Assembly (NCBI RefSeq): GCF_001899645.1
Contig: NZ_MKVV01000028.1
Span: 44,353 to 108,352 of the forward strand
Length of the DNA: 64,000 nt
Reading direction: 5' to 3'
Source: Pseudonocardia sp. 73-21
Lineage (GTDB): Bacteria > Actinomycetota > Actinomycetes > Mycobacteriales > Pseudonocardiaceae
Made by a program: the position numbers and the translations under genes. Under the pieces are notes generated by a model that made no database searches, was not told the DNA's origin, and saw nothing but the letters and a program-made list of their open reading frames with translations. Of this stretch, positions 16,322 to 26,060 are shown piece by piece (the first letter of the stretch is position 1; the number at the start of each line of letters is the position of its first letter).

Positions 16322-17329
16322 ATGCGGGCGATGGTGCGGGCCGCGGCGCTGCGGGGCCTCGAACCCCTCGTGGACGGCCTCGGCGGCGACGGGGCCGCCC
16401 TCCTGGTGCGCTTCGGGATCCCGCCCGGTACCGCCGACGACGCCCTGGTGCCCGCGGCCGCCGTCGGGCGCCTGCTGGAGACGGCCGCGGCCGAGCTGAC
16501 GTGCCCCGACCTGGGGCTGCGCCTGGCCGAGCAGCAGGACGTCGGCATCCTCGGGCCACTGGCGGTCGCGATCGAGAGCTCCCGGACGATGGGCGACGCC
16601 CTGGACTGCGCCTCGCGCTTCCTGTCGGTGCACAGCTCCGCGCTGCGCACCTCCCAGGTCCCCGATCCCGAGGGCGTCCGCGGGGTCATCGGGCTGCGGT
16701 ACGGCGGCGCCGGCGGCGAGATCCCTCCCCCGCAGGTCGTCGACCTCGGCATCGGCCTGTGGCACCGCATCATCCTGCTGCTGCACGGTGGCCCCTACGG
16801 CCTGCGCTCGGTGCACCTGACACACCCGCCCCTGGCCCCGGTGGACCGCTACACCGGCTTCTTCGGCGCGGACGTCCGCTTCGCGCGCGACGCGGCCGTG
16901 CTCCGCGTGCCGGTCGGGCTCGCCGCCACCCCGGTGCACGGCGGCGACGAGGTGCTGCACGCGATCGCCGTCGAGTTCCTGGAGAGCCACTTCCCCGACC
17001 CCGGCGCGATGGTCGCCCCGCGGGTGCGCGCGGCACTGACGCAGTCGCTCGGGTCGTCACCGGTGCGGATCGGGTCGGTCGGACGGCTGCTGCGCCTGCA
17101 TCCCCGCACGCTGCAGCGCTACCTGGCCGCGGAGGGCACCACGTTCGACGCGATCCTCGACGACGTGCGCCGCGACGCCGCCGACCGCCTGATCACCCGC
17201 ACCGACCTGCCGTTCTCCCAGGTCGCGACGATGGTCGGGCTGGCCGAGCAGTCGGCGCTGACGCGGGCCGTGCGCCGCTGGTACGGGGTCACCCCACGGG
17301 AGGTCCGGCGTCGGGCAGCCGGACGGTGA
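16322..17329 (+). CDS. AraC-family transcriptional regulator
   Basis: 335 residues. The N-terminal about 200 residues resemble the arabinose-binding-like ligand domain (RGLEPLVDGLGGDGAALL...SSRTMGDALDCASRFL). The C-terminus carries two helix-turn-helices (SVGRLLRLHPRTLQRYL and FSQVATMVGLAEQSALTRA) ending RWYGVTPREVR. It is divergent from the monooxygenase operon and likely its activator. ATG 16322 is chosen over longer in-frame frames because of a complete promoter with the -10 ending 8 nt upstream. The last 41 bp overlap the convergent histidine kinase gene. Confidence 0.87.
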   Translation: MRAMVRAAALRGLEPLVDGLGGDGAALLVRFGIPPGTADDALVPAAAVGRLLETAAAELTCPDLGLRLAEQQDVGILGPLAVAIESSRTMGDALDCASRFLSVHSSALRTSQVPDPEGVRGVIGLRYGGAGGEIPPPQVVDLGIGLWHRIILLLHGGPYGLRSVHLTHPPLAPVDRYTGFFGADVRFARDAAVLRVPVGLAATPVHGGDEVLHAIAVEFLESHFPDPGAMVAPRVRAALTQSLGSSPVRIGSVGRLLRLHPRTLQRYLAAEGTTFDAILDDVRRDAADRLITRTDLPFSQVATMVGLAEQSALTRAVRRWYGVTPREVRRRAAGR

Positions 17330-18419
17330 CGGCCAGGCCGCCGCCCGGCACCGGCTCGGCGGCCGCCGTGCCCCCGTGCGCCGCCACCACCGCGCGCACG
17401 ATCGACAACCCCAGCCCCGATCCGCGCACCGCGCCCGTGCGTTCCACCGGGCCACGGCGGAACGGCTCGAACAGCTCCGCCACCTTCTCCGCGGGGATCT
17501 CCGGCCCGCTGGACGCCACGCACAGCACCGCGGAGCCGTCGCAGGCCGAAGTGGACACCTCCACCCAGCCGCCGCCGACGTTGTGGCGCACCGCGTTCTC
17601 CAGCAGGTTGCCGGCCACGCGCTCCAGCAGCACCGGATCGCCGCGGACGGTGGCGGGCGCGGTGCGCACCTGGACCCGCAGCCCCCGGTGCCCGGCGTCG
17701 GTGCGGACGGCGGCCAGCGCGGGCGGGACGAGGTCGGCGAGATCCACAGGCCGGACGTCGGCCAGCTCGGCGCCCTCCGTGCGGGCCAGCAGCAGCAGGC
17801 CGGCCACCAGGTCGTCGGCCCGGCGGGTGGCCTCGCGCACGACACCACCCATCCGGCGCAGCTCCTCGACGTCGGCGGACGGGTCCGACAGCGTCACGTC
17901 CACCTCGGTGCGCAGCACCGCCATCGGCGTGCGCAGCTCGTGGCTCGCGTTGGCGACGAACCGGCGCTGGGCGTCGAACGCGGCCTGCAGCCGGTCGAGC
18001 ATCGCGTCGAAGCCCGCGGCCAGCTCCGCGACCTCACCGCGGGCGCCCCGCACCCCCGTGCGGGTGTCGAGCGACTCGACCGACAGCCGCCGCGCCGTGG
18101 CCGTCACGGCGTGCAGCGGGCTCAGGACGCGGCCCACCAGCCACCAGGACACCAGGGCCGCCGCGACGACGACGAGCGGGAACGCCACGAGCCCCGCCGT
18201 GAGCACGGTGCCCTGCGCGGCCTGCCCGACGGCGTCGGCGAACTGCTCGGCGGGCACCACCTGATCGCCGACCCGCACCGTGCTGCCCTCCGGAAGGGCG
18301 GGCAGCGCCCGGGCGACCCCGCCGACCAGCCACCAGCCCAGCCACAGCAGCAGCGCGCTGACCGCGGCCACCACCGCGGTGCTGACCAGCGTCAGGCGCG
18401 GCCGCAGGCCCAGCACCAT
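17289..18419 (-). CDS. Two-component sensor histidine kinase
   Basis: 376 residues. There are two membrane helices (about 8-35 and 70-95) around a short external loop, then a HAMP segment (VLSPLHAVTATARRLS). The HisKA motif FVANASHELRTPMAVL carries the phospho-accepting His. The ATPase has N box LLENAVRHN and G box GSGLGLSIVRAVV. It phosphorylates the regulator encoded 8 bp upstream. Signal unknown. The 3' end overlaps the convergent araC-type gene by 41 bp. Confidence 0.88.
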   Translation of the reverse strand: MVLGLRPRLTLVSTAVVAAVSALLLWLGWWLVGGVARALPALPEGSTVRVGDQVVPAEQFADAVGQAAQGTVLTAGLVAFPLVVVAAALVSWWLVGRVLSPLHAVTATARRLSVESLDTRTGVRGARGEVAELAAGFDAMLDRLQAAFDAQRRFVANASHELRTPMAVLRTEVDVTLSDPSADVEELRRMGGVVREATRRADDLVAGLLLLARTEGAELADVRPVDLADLVPPALAAVRTDAGHRGLRVQVRTAPATVRGDPVLLERVAGNLLENAVRHNVGGGWVEVSTSACDGSAVLCVASSGPEIPAEKVAELFEPFRRGPVERTGAVRGSGLGLSIVRAVVAAHGGTAAAEPVPGGGLAVTVRLPDAGPPVG

Positions 18420-18427
18420 GGCCTGGA

Positions 18428-19093
18428 TCAGCCCGCGGCCGGGACCCGGTAGCCGGCGCCGACCACGGTCTCGATCACGCCGGGATCGCCGAGCTTCTTG
18501 CGCAGCGTCATGACGGTGACGCGCACGGTGGTGGTGAACGGGTCGGCGTTCTCGTCCCAGACCCGCTCCAGCAGCTCCTCGCTGCTCACCACGGCACCCC
18601 CGGCCGACATCAGCACCTCGAGCACGCCGAACTCCTTGCGCGTGAGCTCGACGGGCCGCTCGTCGCGGCGCACCGTGCGCCTGGACGGGTCGAGCGCGAC
18701 GTCGCCGGCCACCAGCATCGGCGGCACGGCCGGGGTGGCGCGGCGGCCCAGCGCGCGGCAGCGGGCCACGAGCTCGGGGAAGTCGAAGGGCTTGGCGAGG
18801 TAGTCGTCGGCGCCGCGGGACAGACCGTCGATCTTGTCGGCGAGCGTGCCGCTGGCGGTGAGCATGAGCACCCGCGTGGTGGCCCCGGAGGTCACGATCT
18901 GGGCGCACAGCTCGTCGCCGCCCATGCCGGGCAGGTCGCGGTCGAGCACCACCACGTCGTAGCGGGTGACCGTGGACTTCTCGTGGCCCGTGTCGCCGTC
19001 GTAGGCCACGTCGACGGCCATGCCCTCGCGGCGCAGCCCGCGGGCCACGGCGTCGGCGAGCGCCTGCTCGTCCTCGACGACCAGCACGCGCAT
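18428..19093 (-). CDS. OmpR-family response regulator
   Basis: 221 residues. Receiver domain [16 protein letters not shown] with acceptor Asp in DVVVLDRDLPGMGG and Lys in DDYLAKPFDFPEL. The winged helix covers the C-terminal 95 residues (VELTRKEFGVLEVLMSAGG ... VRVTVMTLRKKLG). The start ATG shares its A with the TGA of dxs (TGATG), so translation is coupled to dxs. The kinase gene follows after 8 bp. A link between isoprenoid precursor supply and this signalling pair is suggested only by this coupling. Confidence 0.9.
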   Translation of the reverse strand: MRVLVVEDEQALADAVARGLRREGMAVDVAYDGDTGHEKSTVTRYDVVVLDRDLPGMGGDELCAQIVTSGATTRVLMLTASGTLADKIDGLSRGADDYLAKPFDFPELVARCRALGRRATPAVPPMLVAGDVALDPSRRTVRRDERPVELTRKEFGVLEVLMSAGGAVVSSEELLERVWDENADPFTTTVRVTVMTLRKKLGDPGVIETVVGAGYRVPAAG

Positions 19094-21003
19094 CAGCGGG
19101 CCTGCTTCTGCGCGGAGGCGGGGACCAGGGCCGCAGCCCACTCCGTGACCTGCCGGGCCACGTCCTGCGCCGTCAGCCCGATCTCGGCGAGCAGGTCCGA
19201 CCGGCCGCCGTGGTCGAGGAACCGCTGCGGGATGGCCACGTCGCGCTGGGGCACGTCGCACTCGGCGGCGCGCAGCACGTCCGACAGCGCGGAGCCGAAA
19301 CCGCCGTGCCGGCCGCTGTCGCTGACGGTGACGACGAGCTGGTGCTCCCGCGCCATGTCGACGAGCGCCCCGGGTACCGGGAGCACCCAGCGCGGATCCA
19401 CCACCGTGACGGCCACCCCCTGCTTCGCGAGCCGCAGCGCGGCCGCCACCCCCAGCTCGCCGAAGGCGCCGACGCACACCATGAGCACCGACGGCTCCTC
19501 GCAGACGTGCAGCACGTCCACCCCGTCGACGCGGTGCAGCGCGGGCACCGACTCGATCACCGGCCCCTTGGGGAACCGCAGCGCGCTCGGCCCGTCGTCG
19601 ATGGCGACGGCCTCGCCCAGTTCCTCCCGCAGCGTGGCGGCGTCGCGCGGGGCGGCCACGCGGATACCGGGCACGACACCGAGGATCGACAGGTCCCACA
19701 TGCCGTTGTGGGAGGGCCCGTCGTTGCCGGTGACCCCGGCCCGGTCGAGAACGAGCGTGACGGCCTGGCGGTGCAGCGCGACGTCCATCATCAGCTGGTC
19801 GAAGGCGCGGTTGAGGAACGTGGAGTAGATCGCCACCACCGGGTGCAACCCGCCGTGGGCGAGCCCGGCGGCCGAGGTCAGCGCGTGCTGCTCGGCGATG
19901 CCGACGTCGAAGCAGCGGTCCGGGTGGGCCTCGGCGAACGGCACCAGGCCGACGGGCCCGAGCATCGCCGCCGTGATGGCGACGACGTCCTCGCGGGCGG
20001 CGCCGATCTTCACCATCTCCTCGGCGAACACGCTGGTCCACCCGGTGGACGGGGCGGCCGTGGGCAGCCCCGTCTCGGGGTCGAACGCGGCCGGGCTGTG
20101 CATCTGCTCGGCCTCGTCGTTCTCGGCGGGCGGGTAGCCGTTGCCCTTGCGGGTGACGGCGTGCACGATCACCGGCCCGCCGAAGTGGCGCGCCCGGCGC
20201 AGCGCCGACTCCATCGCGGCGACGTCGTGGCCGTCGACGGGGCCGAAGTACTTGAGGCCGAGGTCGGAGAACAGCTCCTGCGGGCTCAGCGCGTCCTTCA
20301 CGCCCGCCTTGAACGCGTGCAGGCCCGCGTAGAGCGTGGGGCCGACGACGGGCGTGCGGGCCAGGGCGTTCTTGCCGGCCTCCAGCACGCGCTCGTAGCC
20401 GGGCTGCAGCCGCAGCGACGCGAGCCGGTCGGCCAGGCCGCCGATGGTGGGGGCGTAGGAACGGCCGTTGTCGTTGACGACGACCACGAGGTTGCGGTCC
20501 TTGGCGGCCGCGATGTTGTTGAGCGCCTCCCACGCCATGCCGCCGGTGAGCGCGCCGTCGCCGATCACCGCGACGACGTGGCGGTGCTGGCCCGTGAGCG
20601 CGTAGGCGTGGGCGATGCCGTCGGCCCACGACAGCGACGTGGACGCGTGGCTGTTCTCCACGTGGTCGTGCTCGCTCTCGGCGCGGCACGGGTAGCCCGA
20701 CAGGCCACCGGTCTTCTTGAGCTGGTCCCAGCCGTCCTGGCGGCCGGTGAGCAGCTTGTGGACGTAGGCCTGGTGGCCGGTGTCCCAGATCACCGTGTCG
20801 CGCGGGGAGTCGAAGACGCGGTGCAGCGCGATCGTGAGCTCGATGACGCCCAGGTTGGGGCCGAGGTGGCCGCCGGTGCGCGAGACCGTGTTGACGAGCT
20901 CCGTGCGGATCTCCGAGGCCAGCGCGTCGAGCTGCTCCCCGGTGAGCCGCTTGAGATCGGCCGGACCGCGCACGGACTTCAACACACTCATCGCTTGCGC
21001 CAC
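19093..21003 (-). CDS. dxs: 1-deoxy-D-xylulose-5-phosphate synthase
   Basis: 636 residues. DXS condenses pyruvate and glyceraldehyde-3-phosphate with thiamine diphosphate, the first step of the MEP isoprenoid pathway. Visible are the active-site [13 protein letters not shown], ThDP-binding [16 protein letters not shown], and transketolase C-terminal motifs [10 protein letters not shown] and [18 protein letters not shown] 21003 ([10 protein letters not shown]) is chosen because TACGAT ends 6 nt upstream; ATG 20991 is the alternative. The stop overlaps the response regulator start by one base. Confidence 0.95.
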   Translation of the reverse strand: MAQAMSVLKSVRGPADLKRLTGEQLDALASEIRTELVNTVSRTGGHLGPNLGVIELTIALHRVFDSPRDTVIWDTGHQAYVHKLLTGRQDGWDQLKKTGGLSGYPCRAESEHDHVENSHASTSLSWADGIAHAYALTGQHRHVVAVIGDGALTGGMAWEALNNIAAAKDRNLVVVVNDNGRSYAPTIGGLADRLASLRLQPGYERVLEAGKNALARTPVVGPTLYAGLHAFKAGVKDALSPQELFSDLGLKYFGPVDGHDVAAMESALRRARHFGGPVIVHAVTRKGNGYPPAENDEAEQMHSPAAFDPETGLPTAAPSTGWTSVFAEEMVKIGAAREDVVAITAAMLGPVGLVPFAEAHPDRCFDVGIAEQHALTSAAGLAHGGLHPVVAIYSTFLNRAFDQLMMDVALHRQAVTLVLDRAGVTGNDGPSHNGMWDLSILGVVPGIRVAAPRDAATLREELGEAVAIDDGPSALRFPKGPVIESVPALHRVDGVDVLHVCEEPSVLMVCVGAFGELGVAAALRLAKQGVAVTVVDPRWVLPVPGALVDMAREHQLVVTVSDSGRHGGFGSALSDVLRAAECDVPQRDVAIPQRFLDHGGRSDLLAEIGLTAQDVARQVTEWAAALVPASAQKQAR

Positions 21004-21009
21004 CGTCCC

Positions 21010-21015
21010 ATCGTA
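21010..21015 (-). promoter_or_regulatory. -10 box, leaderless promoter of dxs
   Basis: TACGAT on the minus strand ends 6 nt before GTG 21003 and decides for that start over ATG 20991. Confidence 0.5.
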
Positions 21016-21065
21016 CGGAAACCGGGCGACCGCGGCCCGGCACCCGGATGAGAGGTCACCGGGAC

Positions 21066-22379
21066 TCAGCTGGCGGTGGGGACCTCGGTCGCCTCGCCCC
21101 GGCGCGGGCTCGGGATCTCGGCCGGGCCGGCGATCCGCACCCGGTTGCGCCCGCCGCGCTTGGCCGCGTACAGCGCCGTGTCGGCGGCCTTGAGCACCTG
21201 GTCCAGGGTGCTGGCGTCGGCCGGCACCCGTGCCCCGCCGATCGAGACCGACAGGCCGCTGATGGTGAGCAGGCCGTCGGCCGTGTCGACCGGCACCTGC
21301 AGCGCCGCGATCCGCAGGCGCAGACGCTCGGCCACGAGGTGCAGCTCGTCACGGCCCGCACCCGGCAGGTCGGGCATGAGCACCACGAACTCCTCGCCCC
21401 CGAACCGTCCGACGACGTCGTTCGCCCGCACTCCGGCCTGCAGCTCCGCGGCGACGGCCGCGAGCACGTCGTCACCGGCGAGGTGGCCGTGCCGGTCGTT
21501 GACGGCCTTGAAGTGGTCGAGGTCGAGGATCATGACCGCGGCCCCGGGGCCGGTCCGCTGCGCCCGCCGGACCGCCCGCGCCGCCTGCGCCTGCCAGGCC
21601 GCCGCGGTGAGCAGGCCCGTCTTGCCGTCGGTGTAGGCCACCTCCTCGAGCTGGCGCACGAGCACGGCGCGGTGCAGCACGAGGATCGGGGGCAGGGCGA
21701 GCGCGATCAGGCCCGGGGCCGCGCCGAGCGCCACCGCGGCGAGCGCGCCCATGCAGAGCGTCGAGACCTCGAGCGCGTTGTCGTCCCAGCGGCCGAACAG
21801 CTCGCTCGGGGACGAGCCCACACCGCTGAGCGAGATCGCACCGGCGACGAGCACGGTGTTGACCACCACGTAGGCGACGACGGCACCCGCCACCCCCAGG
21901 ACGCCCGTGACGTCGGTGGCGCCCGAGGGCAGCCCGCCCGCCCACTGGACGACGAGGTGCGCGGCCAGCGCGGCGAGCATCACCGTGGCGGTGGTGTAGA
22001 CGTGCCGGTAGAGCGGCACCCGCGCCGGCCGCCAGACGCGCTGCCACAGGTGGGCGTAGACCACCAGCACCACGGCGGTGGCGAGGACCGGGGGCAGCAG
22101 CAGGGCGGCCGCGAACGTCCAGACCGAGCTGAGGTCGAAGTACGAGGTCTCCGACGAGCGCCGCCGGATGCGCTCGATGCCGGTGGCCAGCTCCGTGTGG
22201 ACCACGCTCAGCCCGGCGACGACGGCCGCCAGCACGACGTCGGTGGGGCGGGGCCAGGCCAGGAACGGGGCCGTGGCCACGACCGCCGCGACGGCGCCGA
22301 CCTCCACGAGCAGCACGACCACGACGGCCGGCAGCGGGAGCGTGCTGAGGCCGGAACCGGGCACGGACGGTGCAACCAC
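21066..22379 (-). CDS. Membrane diguanylate cyclase, paralogue 1
   Basis: About 437 residues. The N-terminal half has six or seven hydrophobic helices forming an unnamed membrane sensor. The C-terminal GGDEF domain has [15 protein letters not shown], the active site [10 protein letters not shown], and the inhibitory I-site RAND five residues before it, so c-di-GMP synthesis with product feedback is expected. The start is uncertain: AGGAGG lies 8 nt before GTG 22379, but in-frame GTGs at 22385 and 22403 also exist. It is the most divergent of three tandem paralogues. Confidence 0.85.
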   Translation of the reverse strand: MVAPSVPGSGLSTLPLPAVVVVLLVEVGAVAAVVATAPFLAWPRPTDVVLAAVVAGLSVVHTELATGIERIRRRSSETSYFDLSSVWTFAAALLLPPVLATAVVLVVYAHLWQRVWRPARVPLYRHVYTTATVMLAALAAHLVVQWAGGLPSGATDVTGVLGVAGAVVAYVVVNTVLVAGAISLSGVGSSPSELFGRWDDNALEVSTLCMGALAAVALGAAPGLIALALPPILVLHRAVLVRQLEEVAYTDGKTGLLTAAAWQAQAARAVRRAQRTGPGAAVMILDLDHFKAVNDRHGHLAGDDVLAAVAAELQAGVRANDVVGRFGGEEFVVLMPDLPGAGRDELHLVAERLRLRIAALQVPVDTADGLLTISGLSVSIGGARVPADASTLDQVLKAADTALYAAKRGGRNRVRIAGPAEIPSPRRGEATEVPTAS

Positions 22380-22494
22380 GGTCACGACCTCCTCCCCCCG
22401 CACGATGGTGTTCCCCGAGCGAGGTTAGTGAGGCCGACGCGGCGTGTCAGGGGGACGAAGGTCCCTCATCGGGGTGGAATGCGCGAGCGGTCGA

Positions 22495-23835
22495 TCACTG
22501 AGCGTCAGATACCGGATCCGAGGGGATCAGTGCGGGAAGCTGCTCCCGGCCACAGGGAAGGGACTCCATCCGCACCGTGTTGCGGCCCGCCCGCTTCGCC
22601 GCATACAGCGCCGTGTCGGCGATCTGGAGCAGTTCACGCAGGTCACCGACACCGTCCGGGTGCACCGCCCCACCGACGGAGATGCTCAGCCCGGCGATCG
22701 TCAACGGCCCGTCGGCGGTGGGGATCTCCACCCGCAGCGCGGCGACCCGGCGCCGGATGCGCTCCGCGACCGCCTCGAGGTCGGTGCCGTCCCCGCCGCC
22801 CCGCCCCGAGAGCAGCACCACGAACTCCTCCCCGCCGAACCGGCCGACGAGGTCCCGGTCGCGGACCTCGGACCGCAGGGCGTCGGCGACGGCGGCCAGG
22901 ACCTGGTCGCCCGCGAGGTGACCGTGCGTGTCGTTGACGGCCTTGAAGTGGTCGAGGTCGAGCACCAGCACCGCGCGCGGCTCGCGGCCGCGGGTGACGC
23001 GCTGCAGCTCCCGCTCGGCACGGGTGTGCCACGTGGCCGCGTTGAGCAGGCCGGTCTTGCCGTCGATCGAGGCCGCCTCCTGCAGGTGCCGGACGAGCAC
23101 CGCCCGGTGCAGCACGAGCAGCGACGGCAGGACGAGCAGGACGAGCCAGGGGTTGATGAGCAGCGCGACGGCGGTGAGTCCGCCGAGCGACAGCGTGGCG
23201 ACCTCCAGGACGTTGTCGTCCCAGTCCCCCAGTGCCGTCGCCAGGTTGGGCTGAGCACTGCTCATGGCGATCGCACCGGCGATCAGGGCCGTGTTCACGG
23301 TGGTGAAGACGAGAAGGGCCAGCACCAGCGTGAGCAGGGCCGGCGCCGTCAGTGTGGACGGCGCCCGGCCGACCACCGCCGAGGCCCCGAGACAGGCCAG
23401 CACCATCGTGGCCGTGGTGAAGACGTGCCGGTAGTAGGCGGCCTTCGGTCGCCCCGTGCGCGCCCAGATGTGGAACTGCACCACGACCGTGACGACCACG
23501 GCGAGCGTGACCGGCAGCACGATGGCGCCGGCGAAGATCCACACCGAGCTGAGGTCGATGTGGTGCGGTGCCGTGATCCGGCGGCGGAGCCGCTCGGTCC
23601 GCAGGACCGCTTCCGTGTGCGTGAGACCGAGCAGGCCGAGGATCACCATCCGCACGATGTCGACGCGCGTGGGCAGGCCCCCCGCGAGCGCCGACGTGGC
23701 CACGAGACCGGCCGCGGTGAGCTCCACGAGAAGGATCGACGTCAGGAGGGCGCTGGGCGTCTCCCACATCGGCCAGCTACGCACCGACCACGGCCGGATC
23801 GGGCGCGATTCCTGCTCGCGGGGCACTGACGTCAT
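22495..23835 (-). CDS. Membrane diguanylate cyclase, paralogue 2
   Basis: 446 residues with the same layout as paralogue 1: multi-helix membrane domain, then GGDEF with [20 protein letters not shown]-site RDRD and active site [10 protein letters not shown]. Its GGDEF half is nearly identical to paralogue 3 (ALRVEIPTADGPLTIAGLS is shared exactly). The two lie in a tandem segmental duplication. An inverted repeat TGTGA-N4-TCACA sits about 120 bp upstream. The ATG start at 23835 opens with MTSVPREQESRPIR before the first helix. Confidence 0.87.
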   Translation of the reverse strand: MTSVPREQESRPIRPWSVRSWPMWETPSALLTSILLVELTAAGLVATSALAGGLPTRVDIVRMVILGLLGLTHTEAVLRTERLRRRITAPHHIDLSSVWIFAGAIVLPVTLAVVVTVVVQFHIWARTGRPKAAYYRHVFTTATMVLACLGASAVVGRAPSTLTAPALLTLVLALLVFTTVNTALIAGAIAMSSAQPNLATALGDWDDNVLEVATLSLGGLTAVALLINPWLVLLVLPSLLVLHRAVLVRHLQEAASIDGKTGLLNAATWHTRAERELQRVTRGREPRAVLVLDLDHFKAVNDTHGHLAGDQVLAAVADALRSEVRDRDLVGRFGGEEFVVLLSGRGGGDGTDLEAVAERIRRRVAALRVEIPTADGPLTIAGLSISVGGAVHPDGVGDLRELLQIADTALYAAKRAGRNTVRMESLPCGREQLPALIPSDPVSDAQ

Positions 23836-23952
23836 GGGAGACCTTCGCTCGGAGAACCCGCGAATCCTAGAGCAGTTCGACGTTCCGCGTCACTCGACGG
23901 ATTCCTTACAGGTGCACGCGACGTGTCAATATGGCTCGATCCGCCGCACTTT

Positions 23953-23970
23953 CGTGTGACATCTCACACG
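23953..23970. promoter_or_regulatory. Inverted repeat CGTGTGA-N4-TCACACG, candidate operator
   Basis: A perfect 7-bp dyad with a 4-nt centre in the intergenic region upstream of diguanylate cyclase 2. It contains CRP-like TGTGA/TCACA half sites, but with a 4-nt rather than 6-nt spacer, so assignment to CRP is doubtful. The surrounding about 100 bp is less GC-rich than the window average. Confidence 0.35.
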
Positions 23971-24166
23971 TTCGACACATGCACTGCCCCCGCGGATTGC
24001 ACTGCCGGTGTCCGACAGATGTCGGCATCGAACGGCCGTGGTGAACGCGTCCGGGCACATCGCCGGCCGCCGCTCACGCCGTCGCGGCCCGCGACGAGAG
24101 GCGCACGTCGTCACCCGATCCCGTGCTGACCGCACGCACGACTCCGACACCGGAAGGGAGCCACCC

Positions 24167-24190
24167 ATGCGCGGACACAGCTGGACCTGA
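24167..24190 (+). CDS. Micro-ORF A1, heptapeptide MRGHSWT
   Basis: A 7-codon reading frame ending TGA, preceded by GGAAGGGAG with 7 nt to the ATG. The whole unit (ribosome site, ORF, trailing TGACCCCACACCC) is repeated 61 bp downstream as A2, and a diverged version exists as B1/B2 in the neighbouring duplicated module. Retention of start, ribosome site, M-R-G and Trp suggests it is translated. The same frame can be extended upstream to 24008, but the strong ribosome site argues for the short form. No function is known. Confidence 0.5.
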   Translation: MRGHSWT

Positions 24191-24227
24191 CCCCACACCC
24201 ACCCCCACCACCAGAAAGGAGCCACCC

Positions 24228-24251
24228 ATGCGCGGACACAGCTGGACCTGA
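24228..24251 (+). CDS. Micro-ORF A2, heptapeptide MRGHSWT
   Basis: Exact second copy of A1, with AAAGGAG 7 nt before the ATG. The ribosome site is slightly better than in A1. The 61-bp step is not a multiple of three, so A1 and A2 cannot be read as one protein. Confidence 0.5.
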   Translation: MRGHSWT

Positions 24252-24318
24252 CCCCACACCCGGTCGACAGGCGCCCGTCACGGCGCCTGGGCCGGCGATG
24301 AGCCCGGAGACGCCGGGA

Positions 24319-24377
24319 TCAGCCGATCCGTCGTGACACCACGGTCACCGGCGGCTGGGCCCGGCGCTCCGCGCCGA
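24319..24377 (-). pseudogene. Relic of the 3' end of the MFS exporter gene
   Basis: On the minus strand this encodes ERRAQPPVTVVSRRIG and a stop, almost the same as the last residues of the intact MFS exporter (ERRAQPSVTVVSRQNG, ending at 26255). The match continues about 20 bp past the stop on both sides (24300-24318 against 26227-26254). No other part of the gene is present. This marks the right-hand breakpoint of a tandem duplication. Confidence 0.7.
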
Positions 24378-24385
24378 CCGGACGG

Positions 24386-25771
24386 TCACGGGACCTCGAC
24401 GGACGGGGCCGGGCGGGCCTCCGGAGGCGTCGGCACAGGAACCCCACCACCCGTCGCGGACCCCATGCACACCTGGTTGCGGCCCGCCCTCTTGGCCGAG
24501 TAGAGCGCCGCGTCGGCGACCTGCAGCAGCTCACGCAGGTCACCCCCGCCGGCCAGGTGCACCGCCCCACCGACCGAGATGCTCAACCCCGCGATCGTCA
24601 GCGGCCCGTCGGCCGTGGGGATCTCCACCCGCAGCGCCGCGACCCGCCTCCGGATCCGGTCCGCCACGGCCTCCAGATCGCCGTCGCCTCCGTTGCGCCC
24701 GGCCAGGAACACGACGAACTCCTCGCCTCCGAACCTGCCGACGAGATCCCGGTCCCGCACCTCGCTGCGCAGGGTGTCGGCGACCGAGGCCAGCACCTGG
24801 TCCCCCGCCAGGTGCCCGTGCGTGTCGTTGACGGCCTTGAAGTGGTCGAGGTCGAGCACCAGCACCGCGCGGGAGCCGTCCCCGCGGCGGACCCGCCGCA
24901 GCTCACGTTCCGTACTCGTGTGCCAGGCGGCCGCGGTGAGGAGGCCGGTCTTGCTGTCGGTGGACGCGGCCTCCTCCAGGTGGCGGACCAGCACGGCCCG
25001 GTGCAGCACCAGCAGCGGCGGGAGCACGAAGAGCACCAGCCACGGCGTGATCGACACCGCCACGGCCAGCAGTGCGCCCAGGCAGAGCGTCGTGACCTCG
25101 AGGAGGTTCTCGTCCCAGTCGCCGAGCATCTGGTCGACCTTCGCCTGGGGATCGCTCACGGCGATGGCGCCGGCCACGAGGGCCGTGTTCACGGTGAGGA
25201 AGACCAGCATCCCGACGACGAGCACCGGGATCGCGGGGATCCCCTGCTCGCCAGCGAACCACCCGCCGAGGCCGTGCGCGTAGGCGATGGCGGCCGATGC
25301 CGCGTACCCCGACAGCACGAACGCCGCCGTGGTGAACGCGTGGCGGTAGGGCGGCGTCCGGGTCTCCTCGGTGCGCAACCACAGGTGGGTGTGGATCACG
25401 GCGGCGCAGACGCCGGCGTAGGCGGGCGGGAGCAGGACCGCCGCCGCGAAGAACCAGGTGGAGCTCAGGTTCACGTGCATACCGCCCATGTGCACCTGGC
25501 GTCGGACCTGCTCGACCTTCCGCGCGACCTCTCCGTGGACGATGCCCGCGACACACAGCAGGCCGAACGCGAAGAGGGCCGCGCCCCGTGGCCCGCCGTC
25601 ACCGGCCAGGCCCAGCGTCACCAGAAGAACCGCCGTGGCCTCGACGACGAGAATCGACATGACGAGTGGTGCGGGAATTGTCCAGACCGCCCAGTCCCGG
25701 ACCGAAAGCGCGCGCAGTGCCGTCACAACGGTGCGGGCACCTCGCTCACGCAATGACATGGACACCGACAT
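24386..25771 (-). CDS. Membrane diguanylate cyclase, paralogue 3
   Basis: 461 residues. An N-terminal membrane domain with several helices (PAPLVMSILVVEATAVLLV onward) is followed by GGDEF with [20 protein letters not shown]-site RDRD and [10 protein letters not shown]. The C-terminal tail is Pro-rich. The GGDEF half is very close to paralogue 2, the membrane half more diverged, as expected if sensing has changed while catalysis is kept. ATG 25771 is used; ATG 25759 is an in-frame alternative. Confidence 0.87.
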   Translation of the reverse strand: MSVSMSLRERGARTVVTALRALSVRDWAVWTIPAPLVMSILVVEATAVLLVTLGLAGDGGPRGAALFAFGLLCVAGIVHGEVARKVEQVRRQVHMGGMHVNLSSTWFFAAAVLLPPAYAGVCAAVIHTHLWLRTEETRTPPYRHAFTTAAFVLSGYAASAAIAYAHGLGGWFAGEQGIPAIPVLVVGMLVFLTVNTALVAGAIAVSDPQAKVDQMLGDWDENLLEVTTLCLGALLAVAVSITPWLVLFVLPPLLVLHRAVLVRHLEEAASTDSKTGLLTAAAWHTSTERELRRVRRGDGSRAVLVLDLDHFKAVNDTHGHLAGDQVLASVADTLRSEVRDRDLVGRFGGEEFVVFLAGRNGGDGDLEAVADRIRRRVAALRVEIPTADGPLTIAGLSISVGGAVHLAGGGDLRELLQVADAALYSAKRAGRNQVCMGSATGGGVPVPTPPEARPAPSVEVP

Positions 25772-26060
25772 CGGCCGACCGGACGGGGCACCGCGAAACG
25801 ATAGGCGACGGCGACGGGCCCTGTCAGCACGATGGGCCGGGCGGTACCGGAACTGGCCCGCTCGGAGCAGTGGGCGTGGCCCGGATGCCGCTCCACGCGT
25901 ACGCCTGACCGCCGAACCCGGCACCACCGGGACCTCGACGTCCCTGTCCGGGTGACACTCCCCTGGGGACCGGTGACGACGATGCGTCACCCGCCGGGGC
26001 CGGGGTCGAACGTTTCCCGGGTCCGGTGACGACCCCGACCGGAATGGAGAGGAGGACCTC

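Noticed and set aside
22444..22494. A third micro-ORF set near diguanylate cyclase 1
   Set aside because: ATGCGCGAGCGG follows a purine run but does not end after seven codons and lacks G3 and W6.
23953..23970. CRP/GlxR binding site
   Set aside because: Half sites fit TGTGA/TCACA, but the spacer is 4 nt instead of 6, so it is kept only as an unassigned inverted repeat.
24008..24190. 60-residue protein ending in MRGHSWT
   Set aside because: The extension is Arg-rich without a ribosome site, whereas a strong one precedes the internal ATG; the repeated unit downstream contains only the short form.
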